From Opitutaceae bacterium (GTDB taxonomy: Bacteria > Verrucomicrobiota > Verrucomicrobiia > Opitutales > Opitutaceae): DNA of 59,608 nt. Each line of letters opens with the position of its first letter. The first letter of the stretch is position 1. Location of the stretch: positions 1 through 59,608 of the forward strand of contig JANYCF010000125.1 in assembly GCA_025360455.1 (NCBI GenBank). The letters run 5' to 3'. Shown piece by piece: positions 42,104 through 50,972 of this stretch. The notes beneath the pieces are model-generated. The model searched no databases. It was not told where the DNA came from and worked only from the letters and a program-made list of their open reading frames with translations. The position numbers were made by a program, and so were the translations under genes.

Positions 42104-43015
42104 TCACAGCATCATCTTTTCGATGGGGAGGACGAGGATGCTGCTGGCGCCGGCTTTTTTGAGCGACTCCATGGTTTCCCAGAAGACGGCTTCCTGGCAG
42201 ACGGCATGAAGGGCGACTTTGGTGTCGTCGCCGGCGAGGGGAAGGATCGTGGGATTCTCCGAGCCGGGCAGAAGTTTTCTGATTTCGGCTAGCGCGGCCT
42301 TCGGCGCATGCAGCATGATGTATTTGGCGTCGGCGGCTTTTTGCACGCCGTCGATGCGGCTGAGCATGATGTCGAGCGCGTGCGATTTCTCCGCCGTGAG
42401 GGAGCGGTCGCTGCGGATGAGCGCGGCCTTGCTCTTGAAAATGGTTTCGACGGCGCGGAGTTTGTTGGCTTCGAGGGTCGAGCCGCTGGAGACGAGATCG
42501 CAGATGGCGTCGGCAAGGCCGAGGCGCGGGGCGATTTCGACGGAGCCGCTGAGGGTGACGACATCGGCCTTGATATTTTGCTCGGCGAGGAAACGGCCGG
42601 TGAGCTGCGGGTACGATGTGGCGATGCGCAGGCCTTCGAGATCCTTGAGGCTGCTGAAAGGACGCTCCTCAGGAATAGCAATCGCGAGGCGGCAGCCGCC
42701 GAAGTCGAGCACGCGTTCGACGGAATACGCGTGACGGGAACCGGCGTTGCGGCGCTCGAGACTGGATTCTTCGAGGACATTCTGGCCGACGATGCCGAGA
42801 TCGCACACACCGTCCATGACGAGTTGGGGAATGTCGTCATCGCGGACGAAGAGGAGATCGACCGGGAAATTATCGGCGTGCAGCAGCAGCTTTTCTTTGG
42901 GGGCCTTGATCTTGATGCCGCAGCTTTTGAGCAGATCGAGGGAATCGGTGGAGAGGCGTCCGCTTTTCTGGATGGCGAGGCGGAGGCGGTCGGTGGGGAG
43001 GGTGACGGGAGGCAT
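42104..43015 (-). CDS. hisG: ATP phosphoribosyltransferase, long form
   Basis: A 303-residue HisG of the long, self-regulated type. Visible are RLRLAIQKSGRLSTDSLDLL, DLGIVGQNVLEE, and the PRPP-binding DLVSSGSTLEANKLRAVETI; about 80 C-terminal residues (LLPGSENPTILPLAGDDTKV) form the regulatory domain that binds histidine. It makes the committed step. No hisZ is needed for this form. It is the first structural gene behind the attenuator. Confidence 0.95.
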   Translation of the reverse strand: MPPVTLPTDRLRLAIQKSGRLSTDSLDLLKSCGIKIKAPKEKLLLHADNFPVDLLFVRDDDIPQLVMDGVCDLGIVGQNVLEESSLERRNAGSRHAYSVERVLDFGGCRLAIAIPEERPFSSLKDLEGLRIATSYPQLTGRFLAEQNIKADVVTLSGSVEIAPRLGLADAICDLVSSGSTLEANKLRAVETIFKSKAALIRSDRSLTAEKSHALDIMLSRIDGVQKAADAKYIMLHAPKAALAEIRKLLPGSENPTILPLAGDDTKVALHAVCQEAVFWETMESLKKAGASSILVLPIEKMML

Positions 43016-43174
43016 GATGAAATTGGGTCCAGGGTTTAGGGTCTGGGATTTTGGGTCGGGAAAGAGATGAGGAGATGTGATGCTAGGAGAGAAAAGAGGG
43101 AAGTTGGGAGAACGGATTTTAAGAAAATCAAGATAACTGCTGGGCGGGGAAGGCCGGGGTCTTGGCGGGTGGCC

Positions 43175-43210
43175 AAAGAAAAACCCCGGTGGGACATGCC
43201 AGCCGGGGTT
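43175..43210 (-). terminator. his attenuator terminator
   Basis: On the minus strand AACCCCGG (43210-43203) pairs with CCGGGGTT (43189-43182) around a 13-base loop, followed by TTTTCTTT. This is an intrinsic terminator between the leader peptide and hisG. A smaller stem CCTTCCCTCGCAGGGGAGG (43267-43249) directly behind the leader peptide stop suits the pause or antiterminator hairpin. Confidence 0.85.
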
Positions 43211-43267
43211 AAGAAATTCGAGTCATCACCCAGGAAAGGCACATCAGGCCTCCCCTGCGAGGGAAGG

Positions 43268-43303
43268 CTAGGCTTCGTGGTGATGATGGTGATTAAGGAT
43301 CAT
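43268..43303 (-). CDS. hisL: his operon leader peptide
   Basis: Eleven codons on the minus strand read MILNHHHHHEA and a TAG stop. Five His codons in a row (CAC CAT CAT CAC CAC) sit just before a small hairpin and an intrinsic terminator, upstream of hisG and in its direction. This is the layout of a ribosome-mediated histidine attenuator: stalling at His codons when charged tRNA-His is scarce would prevent the terminator from forming. No Shine-Dalgarno sequence precedes the ATG, in line with most genes here. Confidence 0.88.
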   Translation of the reverse strand: MILNHHHHHEA

Positions 43304-43406
43304 GAGAGATCGAGGCCGCTAAAAAGCCTGAGGGAAGGCGTCGTGGCAAGTATTTTTCTTAAACCGGTTGCGGCGGTGGGATGATTTTCGGTTGTCGGGT
43401 GGGTGT

Positions 43407-43456
43407 AGGTGGCGCGCTGGTCGCGCCACGTTGCGTGGCAAGCACGCAACCTACCC
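43407..43456. repeat. Palindromic repeat, family J-like
   Basis: GTAGGTGGCGCGCTGGTCGC and CAAGCACGCAACCTAC form an imperfect double hairpin. It lies between the his leader and the divergent membrane-protein gene. Confidence 0.5.
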
Positions 43457-43517
43457 TTGCGGCGGAGAATTACCCGAGTCAGCTTAAATGTTTCCGCTTC
43501 AACACCCCTGAAAGCTC

Positions 43518-44693
43518 ATGTCCCAGAGTAAAACGGTTTCTGTTTCGGCCCAATCGCGGGAGACGTTTCAGCCTTCATGGCGGGCGCAGACGGCGGTGGT
43601 CGTGGCAATCGCGGCGACTTACGGTTACTTTTTGATCTTTGCGCAATTTGGATTTCTCAAGGCGGTGCAGGCCGTCGTGGGAGGGGAGGGCGCGCTGCTG
43701 CGTCCGTTGATGGCCGTGATGGGCGGGTGTGGGATCGCGGGCAGTATCGCGGTGGTGCGGATTTATGCCGCAGGGCGCGGGCGGTGGTTGATGTTACTCG
43801 GCTTTGGACTCGGTGGTGCGGCGGCTGGGTTGAGTCTGCTCGCGGGTTCATCGGCAGGGTTGATGATTTGTGCGGCTCTGACGGGGGTGGGTACGGGTAT
43901 CATCACGGTGACGCTGGCCGCCATGGTGCGGCGCGAAGTTGGTGGCGAAAAACTTGGCTGGTGTATCGGCGCGGGCACTGGGTTGGCGTACGGGCTGTGC
44001 AATCTGCCGTTCGTGTTTAACGCCGGAGCGGCGGGGCAGGCCGTGATGGGCATCGTGGCCTGTGGGGCGGGAGCGCTCGCGGTGTTGGGTTTCAGGCAAC
44101 GCGCACCGCAGCACGAAGTCGGCGGTTTTGATTATCGGCCGGGTGGCGTTGGCGGGTGGGTGGTGATTTTATTCGCTCTCGTGTGGTTGGACTCGGCGGC
44201 GTTTTACGTGATTCAACATACGCCGGCGTTAAAAGGCGGGATGTGGGGTGGCGACGCGCAGCTATACTTGAATGCGATCGTGCATGCGGCTGCGGCTTTG
44301 TTGGCGGGGTTGATGCTCGACCGGCGATGGGTGGGCCGGACGGTGTTGTTCGCGGCGGGCTGGTTGATCATGGCGTGCATACTGATTCGGTCGGGCGAGG
44401 GCGCGTTGGCCACGGGGGCGTTTTGTTATACGACGGGGGTTTCATTCTACTCGACGGTGTTGGTTTTTTATGTGGCGCGCAGTGGAAGGGTGGGGTTGGC
44501 CGCGCTGGTGTATTCGGTCGCGGGGTGGATTGGTTCGGCGTTGGGCATTGGTATGGCAGAGAATCTGGGCGCGGTGCCCGCTTGGTTTTTGATCGGGGCG
44601 AGTGCGCTGGTACTCGGGGGGATTTCCGGACGATGTTGGCTCCAGTCGCGCGATCCCCGGGTTGAATTGGGTGGAGGCGAGGGGGCCCAATAA
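43518..44693 (+). CDS. MFS-like integral membrane protein
   Basis: A 391-residue protein with about twelve hydrophobic segments (for example AVVVAIAATYGYFLIFAQFG, WVVILFALVWLDSAAFYVIQ and ALVYSVAGWIGSALGIGMAE), the size and layout of a major facilitator transporter. Charged loops are short and I see no substrate-specific motif. It is followed within 66 and 31 bases by an LtaS-type transferase and a barrel protein on the same strand, so all three may work on the envelope. Confidence 0.7.
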   Translation: MSQSKTVSVSAQSRETFQPSWRAQTAVVVAIAATYGYFLIFAQFGFLKAVQAVVGGEGALLRPLMAVMGGCGIAGSIAVVRIYAAGRGRWLMLLGFGLGGAAAGLSLLAGSSAGLMICAALTGVGTGIITVTLAAMVRREVGGEKLGWCIGAGTGLAYGLCNLPFVFNAGAAGQAVMGIVACGAGALAVLGFRQRAPQHEVGGFDYRPGGVGGWVVILFALVWLDSAAFYVIQHTPALKGGMWGGDAQLYLNAIVHAAAALLAGLMLDRRWVGRTVLFAAGWLIMACILIRSGEGALATGAFCYTTGVSFYSTVLVFYVARSGRVGLAALVYSVAGWIGSALGIGMAENLGAVPAWFLIGASALVLGGISGRCWLQSRDPRVELGGGEGAQ

Positions 44694-44759
44694 TTTCGCC
44701 TCTAACCTTGCTTGCCAGTTGCGGGCGTGGGGACTTTCAGTGCAACTTTACTTGTAATC

Positions 44760-46793
44760 ATGTCGAACCCGCCGTCGTCTCAAAGCACAGTGTCTTCTTT
44801 TTTCCAACGTCTGCTGGCTCGCCGTCATGGCGGCATCGTGTTGTTTTTCGCGGTATTTCTCGGCCTGTCGTTTCTCACCCGGGTGGCTTTGCTCATTAAG
44901 GCGGCGCACGACGCGACTTGGACGCTGAGTCTGGTGGCCGTTTTCGGTTGGGGCGTGATCTATGATTTGGGCGCGGCCTGTTTTGCGTCGCTGCCCCTGA
45001 TTGTGCTGTTGACGGTGTTGCCGGCGGGAGCGTTTCGCTCGGCGGGAGTGCGGTGGCTGGCGGGAGTGACGGGATTTTTTATCCTGTCTGCCCTGTGCTT
45101 CGGCGCGGTGTCGGAGTGGACTTTTTGGGATGAGTTCGGGGTGAGGTTTAATTTCATCGCGGTGGATTATCTCGTCTACACCACCGAGGTGCTGGGCAAC
45201 ATCCGTGAGTCCTACAACATCCCCGCGATCCTCGTCGGGGTGGCAGCGGGGGCCAGTCTTGCGCTTTGGTTCGTGATTCGCACGGGTTGGCCGGCGCGCT
45301 GGTTTGCCGGGGAACACGAGAAGGCCAAGGCCCGTTACGCCGCCGGCGCGCTGTGGCTCGCGGGGGTGATTGTTTTTGGCAGCGTGTTGCCGTCCGATTT
45401 GCTGCCGAGTTTCCGCAATAATTTCAACCGCGAGCTGGCGAAGAACGGCCTGTGGTCACTCTTTGCCGCGTACATGAATAACGCGCTCGAGTACGAGAAA
45501 TTCTACACCACGTTGCCCGACGATGAGGCCTTCCGGCTCGTCCGTCAGGAATTGGCGCAGGATCATTCCGTCGTTTTGGGCAAGGATTTGCGCGATACCT
45601 TGCGCGAGGTACGCAACCCCGGCCCCGAGCTACGGCCCAACGTCATCCAGATCACGGTCGAGAGTTTGAGTGCGGATTTCCTCAGCATTTTTAACCGCGC
45701 TTCCAATCTTACGCCGAACTTGGCGGAGATTGCGGGGCAGAGTTTGGTGTTTGATAATTTCTACGCCACGGGCACGCGCACGGATCGGGGGATGGAGGCA
45801 CTCACGCTCGCGCTACCGCCGACGCCCGGTCGCTCGATGGTGAAGCGGCCGCACAACGAGGACATGTTTACCCTCGGCTCCGTGTTTCGGGCGAAGGGTT
45901 ACGACACGGCCTTCATCTACGGCGGCTTCGGCTACTTCGACAACATGAACTATTTTTTTGGGCACAACGGCTACCGGGTGATCGACCGGACCGGCGTGCC
46001 GAAGACGGACATCACGTTCGCCAATGTCTGGGGCGTATGCGATGAGGATTTGTTTCGTTGGACGATGCGCGAGGCCGATGCCAGTGCGGCTTCGGGCAAG
46101 CCGTTTCATTACTTCGTCATGACGACGTCGAACCACCGGCCTTACACGTTTCCCGCCGGCCGGATTGATTTGCCGTCGAAAATTTCCGGCCGGGCCGGGG
46201 CGGTGAAGTACACCGATTATGCCATCGGCAAATTTCTCCGCGAGGCGGCGAGCAAGCCCTGGTACAAGAATACGGTATTCGTGATCGTGGCCGATCATTG
46301 CGCGGACAGTGCCGGCAAGACGGAATTGCCCGTGCAAAAATATCACATTCCGCTGATCATTTTCTCGCCCGGCGGGCACATTGCCCCCGGCCACAACGCG
46401 ACGCTTACCAGCCAGGTGGATTACGCGCCCACGCTGCTGGGCTTGTTGCACTGGAGCTATGCCACGCGTTTCTTCGGTCGCGATGTCCGGCAAACTGATC
46501 CGGCGGCCGCGCGCATTCTCGTGGGCACGTACCAAAAACTCGGGCACTTGAAAGGGGATGATTTCATCGTGCTCAATCCCGTGCGGCGGCAGACGCAATA
46601 TCGCTACAATCGGACCAACTTCAGTCTGCTCGAGCAACCGCTGAATCAAACGATGCTGGCGGAGACGGTCAGTTTTTATCAAACGGCGAGTTATCTTTAT
46701 GCGCACGACCTTTACCGGTCGCTGACGCCCAAGGAGAAGACGCCGGGCAATTCCTTGGTCGACGCTGGTGCGGCGAAGTCGGTCCAACCTTGA
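44760..46793 (+). CDS. LtaS/MdoB-type alkaline-phosphatase-fold transferase
   Basis: A 677-residue protein: five N-terminal membrane segments (about residues 25-200) then a large periplasmic sulfatase-fold domain. Domain motifs are NVIQITVESLSADFL (metal-binding Glu), NFYATGTRTDRGMEALTLAL (the Thr before DRG is the expected nucleophile), YFDNMNYFFGHNGYRVIDRT and VIVADHCADS (Asp-His pair). Relatives transfer phosphoglycerol or phosphoethanolamine from lipids to lipoteichoic acid, glucans or lipid A. In a diderm a glucan or LPS target is more likely. Confidence 0.85.
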   Translation: MSNPPSSQSTVSSFFQRLLARRHGGIVLFFAVFLGLSFLTRVALLIKAAHDATWTLSLVAVFGWGVIYDLGAACFASLPLIVLLTVLPAGAFRSAGVRWLAGVTGFFILSALCFGAVSEWTFWDEFGVRFNFIAVDYLVYTTEVLGNIRESYNIPAILVGVAAGASLALWFVIRTGWPARWFAGEHEKAKARYAAGALWLAGVIVFGSVLPSDLLPSFRNNFNRELAKNGLWSLFAAYMNNALEYEKFYTTLPDDEAFRLVRQELAQDHSVVLGKDLRDTLREVRNPGPELRPNVIQITVESLSADFLSIFNRASNLTPNLAEIAGQSLVFDNFYATGTRTDRGMEALTLALPPTPGRSMVKRPHNEDMFTLGSVFRAKGYDTAFIYGGFGYFDNMNYFFGHNGYRVIDRTGVPKTDITFANVWGVCDEDLFRWTMREADASAASGKPFHYFVMTTSNHRPYTFPAGRIDLPSKISGRAGAVKYTDYAIGKFLREAASKPWYKNTVFVIVADHCADSAGKTELPVQKYHIPLIIFSPGGHIAPGHNATLTSQVDYAPTLLGLLHWSYATRFFGRDVRQTDPAAARILVGTYQKLGHLKGDDFIVLNPVRRQTQYRYNRTNFSLLEQPLNQTMLAETVSFYQTASYLYAHDLYRSLTPKEKTPGNSLVDAGAAKSVQP

Positions 46794-46824
46794 TCTTTAT
46801 TGCGGACTGAATTCATTTCCCTGA

Positions 46825-47721
46825 ATGAAGATCACCGCGCGATGGTTGGTCTGCGGATGTTTGCTCTGGTCAATGGCTCGGGCGGCGGACGACGCGCCGG
46901 GGCCGGAAGAAAAGACCAAGGCTTCGGATGATGATCTGCGGATTCGCGGCGTCTTCGACAGTGCGCTGCCTCGCACGGAAAAGAAAAATGCCCTCCGGTT
47001 GATTGTGCATCCCCATCTGGGCGATGTGACGAAGCGGGATCATATTCGCACGGCCCTGGGTTTCCGTTACGGTCTGACCCAGGAGTGGGAGGCGAGCGTG
47101 GAAGCGGATGCTTATTTTACGCACGGCTTGAAAAAAGGCTCCTTCTTTGACGAAAAAGGGTTTTCCACGCTGCACCTCGGCACGAAATATAATCTGGGAG
47201 AACGGTTCATCGCCGGTTGGGAAACTTCCGTTGGTCTCGACTGGCTGAAGCCTTTGGGTCAGCCCCCGCTGGATGTGACGGATGGACTCAAACATGTGCT
47301 GCCGTTCATCAGTTTTTCTCACCAACTGGAAAATCATCCGGCTTGGCGCGTCTTCACGAATTTGCGCTATGACGATGTGACTCGCACTGCGACGCTCGGA
47401 TTGCTGGAGAAAAATGAACTGGGTGACGATTCACTGGGTCTCTCGGGTGGGGTGTTGTACGTGCGCGGCCTGCTGACCTACACGCTCGAAACCACCTATG
47501 CGACGACACGGCTGACGGCGGCGGTGAATCGGGAGGTGTATTCGCTCAAGCCGGGTTTCGTCTGGGTGATCCCGCCAAAATACACTTTCGGTGGACGCAG
47601 CAAATGGTTGTTTGGCGTCGCGCTCCGCCTCAGTCATGGCCCCGATGGCAACGATGTCGCCCTAGGCGCCAAGCTGCGGGTGAACTTTGATTTTAAACGC
47701 ATGTTTGGTTCGAAGAAATAA
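46825..47721 (+). CDS. Outer-membrane beta-barrel protein, unrecognised family
   Basis: A 298-residue protein with a signal peptide (MKITARWLVCGCLLWSMARA, cleavage near ARAADD). The rest alternates polar and hydrophobic residues in about 10-12 strands (HIRTALGFRYGLTQEWEASV, HLGTKYNLGERFIAGWETSV, GVALRLSHG) and ends GAKLRVNFDFKRMF, with an aromatic residue near the C-terminus as barrels have. It follows the LtaS-type gene by 31 bases. Specific function unknown. Confidence 0.7.
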   Translation: MKITARWLVCGCLLWSMARAADDAPGPEEKTKASDDDLRIRGVFDSALPRTEKKNALRLIVHPHLGDVTKRDHIRTALGFRYGLTQEWEASVEADAYFTHGLKKGSFFDEKGFSTLHLGTKYNLGERFIAGWETSVGLDWLKPLGQPPLDVTDGLKHVLPFISFSHQLENHPAWRVFTNLRYDDVTRTATLGLLEKNELGDDSLGLSGGVLYVRGLLTYTLETTYATTRLTAAVNREVYSLKPGFVWVIPPKYTFGGRSKWLFGVALRLSHGPDGNDVALGAKLRVNFDFKRMFGSKK

Positions 47722-48067
47722 AGGGCAGCGACCCCGGCTGCAGTTGTACTGAAAACGCTTTGAGTGAAAGCGCGCCACAGTTCGCGGCCGGCCCCGCGGG
47801 CCGACCCTACCTTGAAATTTCAAAGTCGTGCCCTGACTGATTTTGTAGCCGCGCTTGAGCCGGAGGCGAAAGCGTGGACGCAGCCGTGACCACGTTGTCG
47901 CTACGCTCCCCGTTCGACATGCTCAGGGTCTGGAGCGAGTCGAACGGCAACGCGGCCACACTTTTTTAAAGCCGCCTGAATCGCAAGTTTCGGCACGTCG
48001 ACAAGCGACGGCCCTACCCATCGCCAACTGCATGCAGGGATTGCGTTACACGGAATAGCGGGGCCGT
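47722..48067. other. Gene-free region with repeats
   Basis: It holds a single GC-rich arm near 47770-47812 (CGCGGCCGGCCCCGCGGGCC) and a family E repeat. Beyond 47960 nothing recognisable is seen. Both flanking genes end here, so the repeats may serve as bidirectional terminators. Confidence 0.5.
47845..47960. repeat. Inverted repeat, family E, longer copy
   Basis: GTAGCCGCGCTTGAGC at the left and CAACGCGGCCAC at the right frame a longer middle that contains GTTCGACATGCTCAGGGTCT. It is related to 12538-12605 and 33821-33897. Confidence 0.6.
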
Positions 48068-49435
48068 TTACGCCGGGATGTTCGCGCCGTTCGTGCGGAT
48101 GACTTCGCTGTACCATTTGGCGGAATCCTTCAGCGTGCGTTTCTGCGTGGCGAAATCCACGTGCACCAAACCGAAACGGTGGCGATAGCCTTCAGCCCAT
48201 TCGAAATTATCCATGAACGACCAGTGAAAATAGCCGTCGATCAACACGCCATCCGCGGCGGCGCGGCGGAGTTCGCGGAGGTAGCGCGCCGTGTAATCGA
48301 TGCGATGGGCATCGTGGACCTGGCCGTCGAGATGCACCCAGTCATGCGCGGCCATGCCGTTTTCGGTGATTACGATGGGCAGGCCGTAGCGTTCGTGCAC
48401 ATAGCGCGGCCCCCAGTAAAGCGCTGGCGGGGTGATGTGCCAGTTATTGTGGGTGGTGGGCGAGCCCTGATCGCGCGGGAGGCGCTGGGGCTTCCCCTCG
48501 GCACCGGCACAAATTCTGAAACCATTATAAATATTCAACCCAAAGAAATCGAGGGGCTGCGCGATCGTGCGCATTTGTTCGTCGGTGTGGGGCGGCACGG
48601 CATCGCCATAAATTTTGAGACCGGCTTCCGGGTAATGGCCTTTCATCACCGGTTCCATCCACCAGGCTTGGTTCCAAACCGTTTTGGGGTTGATCGACCA
48701 GTAGGTTTCACGGGCGGCGGTGAGATCGGCGGGGCTGTCGGTGGCGGGGACGGGGATGTCGCCCGTGGGCGCCCAGCCGATGCGCGGCTTGGTTTTCGCG
48801 TGGGCGCGGATGACTTGCACGGACAGGCCGTGGGCGAGCATGACGTTTTGCGCGGCGCACAACACATTGGGCATTTCCATGCGATCGCCGGGAGCGTGTT
48901 CGCCGGAACGATGGCCGAGTCCGACGAAACATTGGGGTTCGTTCAACGTCATCCAGTTTGAGACGCGGTCCGACAAGCGGTCGACGATGACGCGGGAATA
49001 ATCCGCGAACCAACGCGGGCTGTCGGGATTGAGCCAGCCCCCGCGTTTATAAAGGGAGAGTGGAAAATCCCAGTGGAACAACGTGGCCCAGGGCTGGATG
49101 CCGGCGGTGAGGAGCTGGTCGACCAAGCGATCATAGAAGGCGAGGCCTTTTTCATTCACGGCTCCTGTGCCCTCGGGCAGGACGCGTGACCATGAAAGGG
49201 AAAAGCGATAGGCTTTGAGACCGACCTGCTTCATTAACGCCACATCCTCGGCGCTGCGCTGGTAATGCTCGCAGGCGATATCGCCATGGTGGTGTTCAAA
49301 CACCCGGCCGGGTTGCCGTTGGTCGAAGTTATCCCAGACGGATAGGCCGCGGCCATCGGTGTGGGCGGCACCTTCGATTTGATAGGCAGAGGTTGCGACA
49401 CCCCAGACAAAGTCGGATTTGAAACTCATAGACAA
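48068..49435 (-). CDS. GH1 beta-glucosidase
   Basis: A 455-residue glycoside hydrolase family 1 enzyme. It begins FKSDFVWGVATSAYQIEGAA, the GH1 N-terminal signature. The acid/base Glu is in NWMTLNEPQCF and the nucleophile Glu in LPIVITENGMAAHD. The C-terminal GYFHWSFMDNFEWAEGYRHR is the aglycone-site segment. No signal peptide, so it acts in the cytoplasm on imported glucosides. The LacI-type gene directly upstream in the same direction probably regulates it. Confidence 0.95.
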   Translation of the reverse strand: MSMSFKSDFVWGVATSAYQIEGAAHTDGRGLSVWDNFDQRQPGRVFEHHHGDIACEHYQRSAEDVALMKQVGLKAYRFSLSWSRVLPEGTGAVNEKGLAFYDRLVDQLLTAGIQPWATLFHWDFPLSLYKRGGWLNPDSPRWFADYSRVIVDRLSDRVSNWMTLNEPQCFVGLGHRSGEHAPGDRMEMPNVLCAAQNVMLAHGLSVQVIRAHAKTKPRIGWAPTGDIPVPATDSPADLTAARETYWSINPKTVWNQAWWMEPVMKGHYPEAGLKIYGDAVPPHTDEQMRTIAQPLDFFGLNIYNGFRICAGAEGKPQRLPRDQGSPTTHNNWHITPPALYWGPRYVHERYGLPIVITENGMAAHDWVHLDGQVHDAHRIDYTARYLRELRRAAADGVLIDGYFHWSFMDNFEWAEGYRHRFGLVHVDFATQKRTLKDSAKWYSEVIRTNGANIPA

Positions 49436-49495
49436 TTGGTAAGACGGCTGCAGTGGTGCAGGCTAAAGTCCTATTTGGAAAAACTCTCAGATTTT

Positions 49496-49553
49496 CAAAC
49501 CGGTTGGCAAGGACGGAGCGGTTCAAAAATACGCTTAGTTATGAACCGGCTCT
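49496..49553 (-). promoter_or_regulatory. Possible LacI-type operators before the GH1 gene
   Basis: Two words with the centre CCGG are seen in front of the glucosidase gene: AACCGGTT (49498-49505), a perfect eight-base palindrome, and GAACCGGCTC (49543-49552). LacI-family operators have such symmetric CG centres. No clear promoter boxes are seen with them. Confidence 0.35.
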
Positions 49554-49588
49554 TCGTTGTTTAGTTGGGTCATGGAGAATGGCTTGGC

Positions 49589-49663
49589 GTAGCCACAGGC
49601 CTCCGGGCCTGTGGTTCGGGAGACGTGTGTCCCAATGCAGCAGGCAGAGACGCCTGCCGCTAC
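49589..49663. repeat. Palindromic repeat, family I (CCACAGGCCTCCGGGCCTG)
   Basis: GTAGCCACAGGCCTCCGGGC folds with its own GGCCTGTGG end, and GGCAGAGACGCCTGCCGCTA C follows. It lies behind the LacI-type gene. A relative is at 50831-50886 and part of one near 4825-4855. Confidence 0.55.
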
Positions 49664-49683
49664 TCCGAACCGATCCAATGAAT

Positions 49684-50763
49684 TCAACCCGCCTTCCGGG
49701 CGGGGGCGCGCCGTTTGGTCGGCCGGCGGAGAATTCCTTGCGGATCGGTCCATTCCCCATCGATGAGGGTCGTATTTGGCACGGCGACCAGTCCGCGGAC
49801 ATGGGAGCGCATGAGGCTGGCGAGCTGTTCGACGGCGCGTTCACCGACGACGTGGTGGTTTTGCCGCATGCCCGCGATGGCGCCATTTGAGTCGGGAGGG
49901 ACATCGAGGCTGGCGACAACGAGATCGCGCGGGATATTCACGCCGGCTTGTTCCAGTGCGGTGGGGATGCTGTTCCAGTTACAGATGATCACGTCGAATT
50001 GATGAGCCTTGATCCAAGGGCCAATCTCATGGGCGATTTCTGCTGATCGGTGGCCCCGAAAAATCAGGGGCGGCAGAGCCACGAGATCCGGCCAGAGTGA
50101 TCTTTCGACATAGTAGCCCGCGAGGTAGGCATTTTTAAGATAAATATCCTCGTCGTGATTGGTCGCCAATCCGATGCGGCGATAGCCTAGTCCGTATAAT
50201 TTACGGATGGCTTCGCGGGTGACGGCTTCCTGATTGGTGGAGACAGTGTGGAGGGACAGGCGGAGTTGGTGTGACTCGATGGCTACGGCGCTGAGCTGTG
50301 CCCAATCGAGATGAAACTCCATCGTCAGATCCACGAAGGCGGCCAGAATCACCCCGGTGATACCGCGGGCCTGAAGGATGCGCTGGGTCTGCCGGCCGGC
50401 TTCGGCCGAGTGACCGACATAGAATTCATCGAGGTGATAGCCGAGCTGGGTCGCTTGCGCCCGGGCGCCTTCGAGAAACAACTTGAGCGGATACTTGTCG
50501 GCCAGCTCGCTTGCATTGCTGAGGTTAAAAAGAAACGCCATCGTGGGCGGCGCCTTCACCGCATGGCGTGAGGCCCGGTAGAAATTCAGCGCAGCCAGCA
50601 TCGGGTCTGGCCGGTAGCCGAGCTTATCGGCGAGAGCCTGGATTTTTTGCCGGGTCTTTTCGGGCAGGCGCGGATCGTTGCGCAAGGCCAGCGACACCGT
50701 GGTCTGATGCACGCCCGCGGCTTGGGCGACATCTTGCATGGTGACGTGGTGGGGGGTGGGCAT
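49684..50763 (-). CDS. LacI-family transcriptional regulator
   Basis: A 359-residue regulator. The HTH and hinge are VTMQDVAQAAGVHQTTVSLA and LRNDPRLPEKTRQKIQALAD; the rest is a periplasmic-binding-like sugar domain (GYRRIGLATNHDEDIYLKNA, QFDVIICNWNSIPTALEQAG, the latter cut in two strands). It is encoded just before the GH1 glucosidase gene, in the same direction, which makes a glucoside the likely effector. A start at 50739 (MQDVAQ) is also possible. Confidence 0.9.
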   Translation of the reverse strand: MPTPHHVTMQDVAQAAGVHQTTVSLALRNDPRLPEKTRQKIQALADKLGYRPDPMLAALNFYRASRHAVKAPPTMAFLFNLSNASELADKYPLKLFLEGARAQATQLGYHLDEFYVGHSAEAGRQTQRILQARGITGVILAAFVDLTMEFHLDWAQLSAVAIESHQLRLSLHTVSTNQEAVTREAIRKLYGLGYRRIGLATNHDEDIYLKNAYLAGYYVERSLWPDLVALPPLIFRGHRSAEIAHEIGPWIKAHQFDVIICNWNSIPTALEQAGVNIPRDLVVASLDVPPDSNGAIAGMRQNHHVVGERAVEQLASLMRSHVRGLVAVPNTTLIDGEWTDPQGILRRPTKRRAPARKAG

Positions 50764-50830
50764 GGCGCGGCGTTCTTCAGAAAGGATGACAGGTCAAGCT
50801 CCGCCTCCGGTCAATCGCAGAAGGGGCGAA

Positions 50831-50886
50831 GTAGCGCAGGCCTCCGGCCTGCTTTGTTCCGCCTGCAGGCCGGAGGCCTGTGCCAC
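50831..50886. repeat. Palindromic repeat, family I, copy 2
   Basis: GTAGCGCAGGCCTCCGGCCT and AGGCCGGAGGCCTGTGCCAC are the arms. It lies in the divergent spacer between the LacI-type gene and the TPR gene. Confidence 0.7.
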
Positions 50887-50972
50887 GTCAAAGTCGTGCT
50901 GAAAAAAGTGGCCGTGCCGGAAATTTTTTAGCAAGGTCGAACGATTCTCCGCTTCCCGTGTCCCAACGCCCG

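Noticed and set aside
43304-43400. Sigma-70 promoter for the his operon
   Set aside because: TTGCCA is present on the minus strand near 43350, but no acceptable -10 box follows at the right distance.
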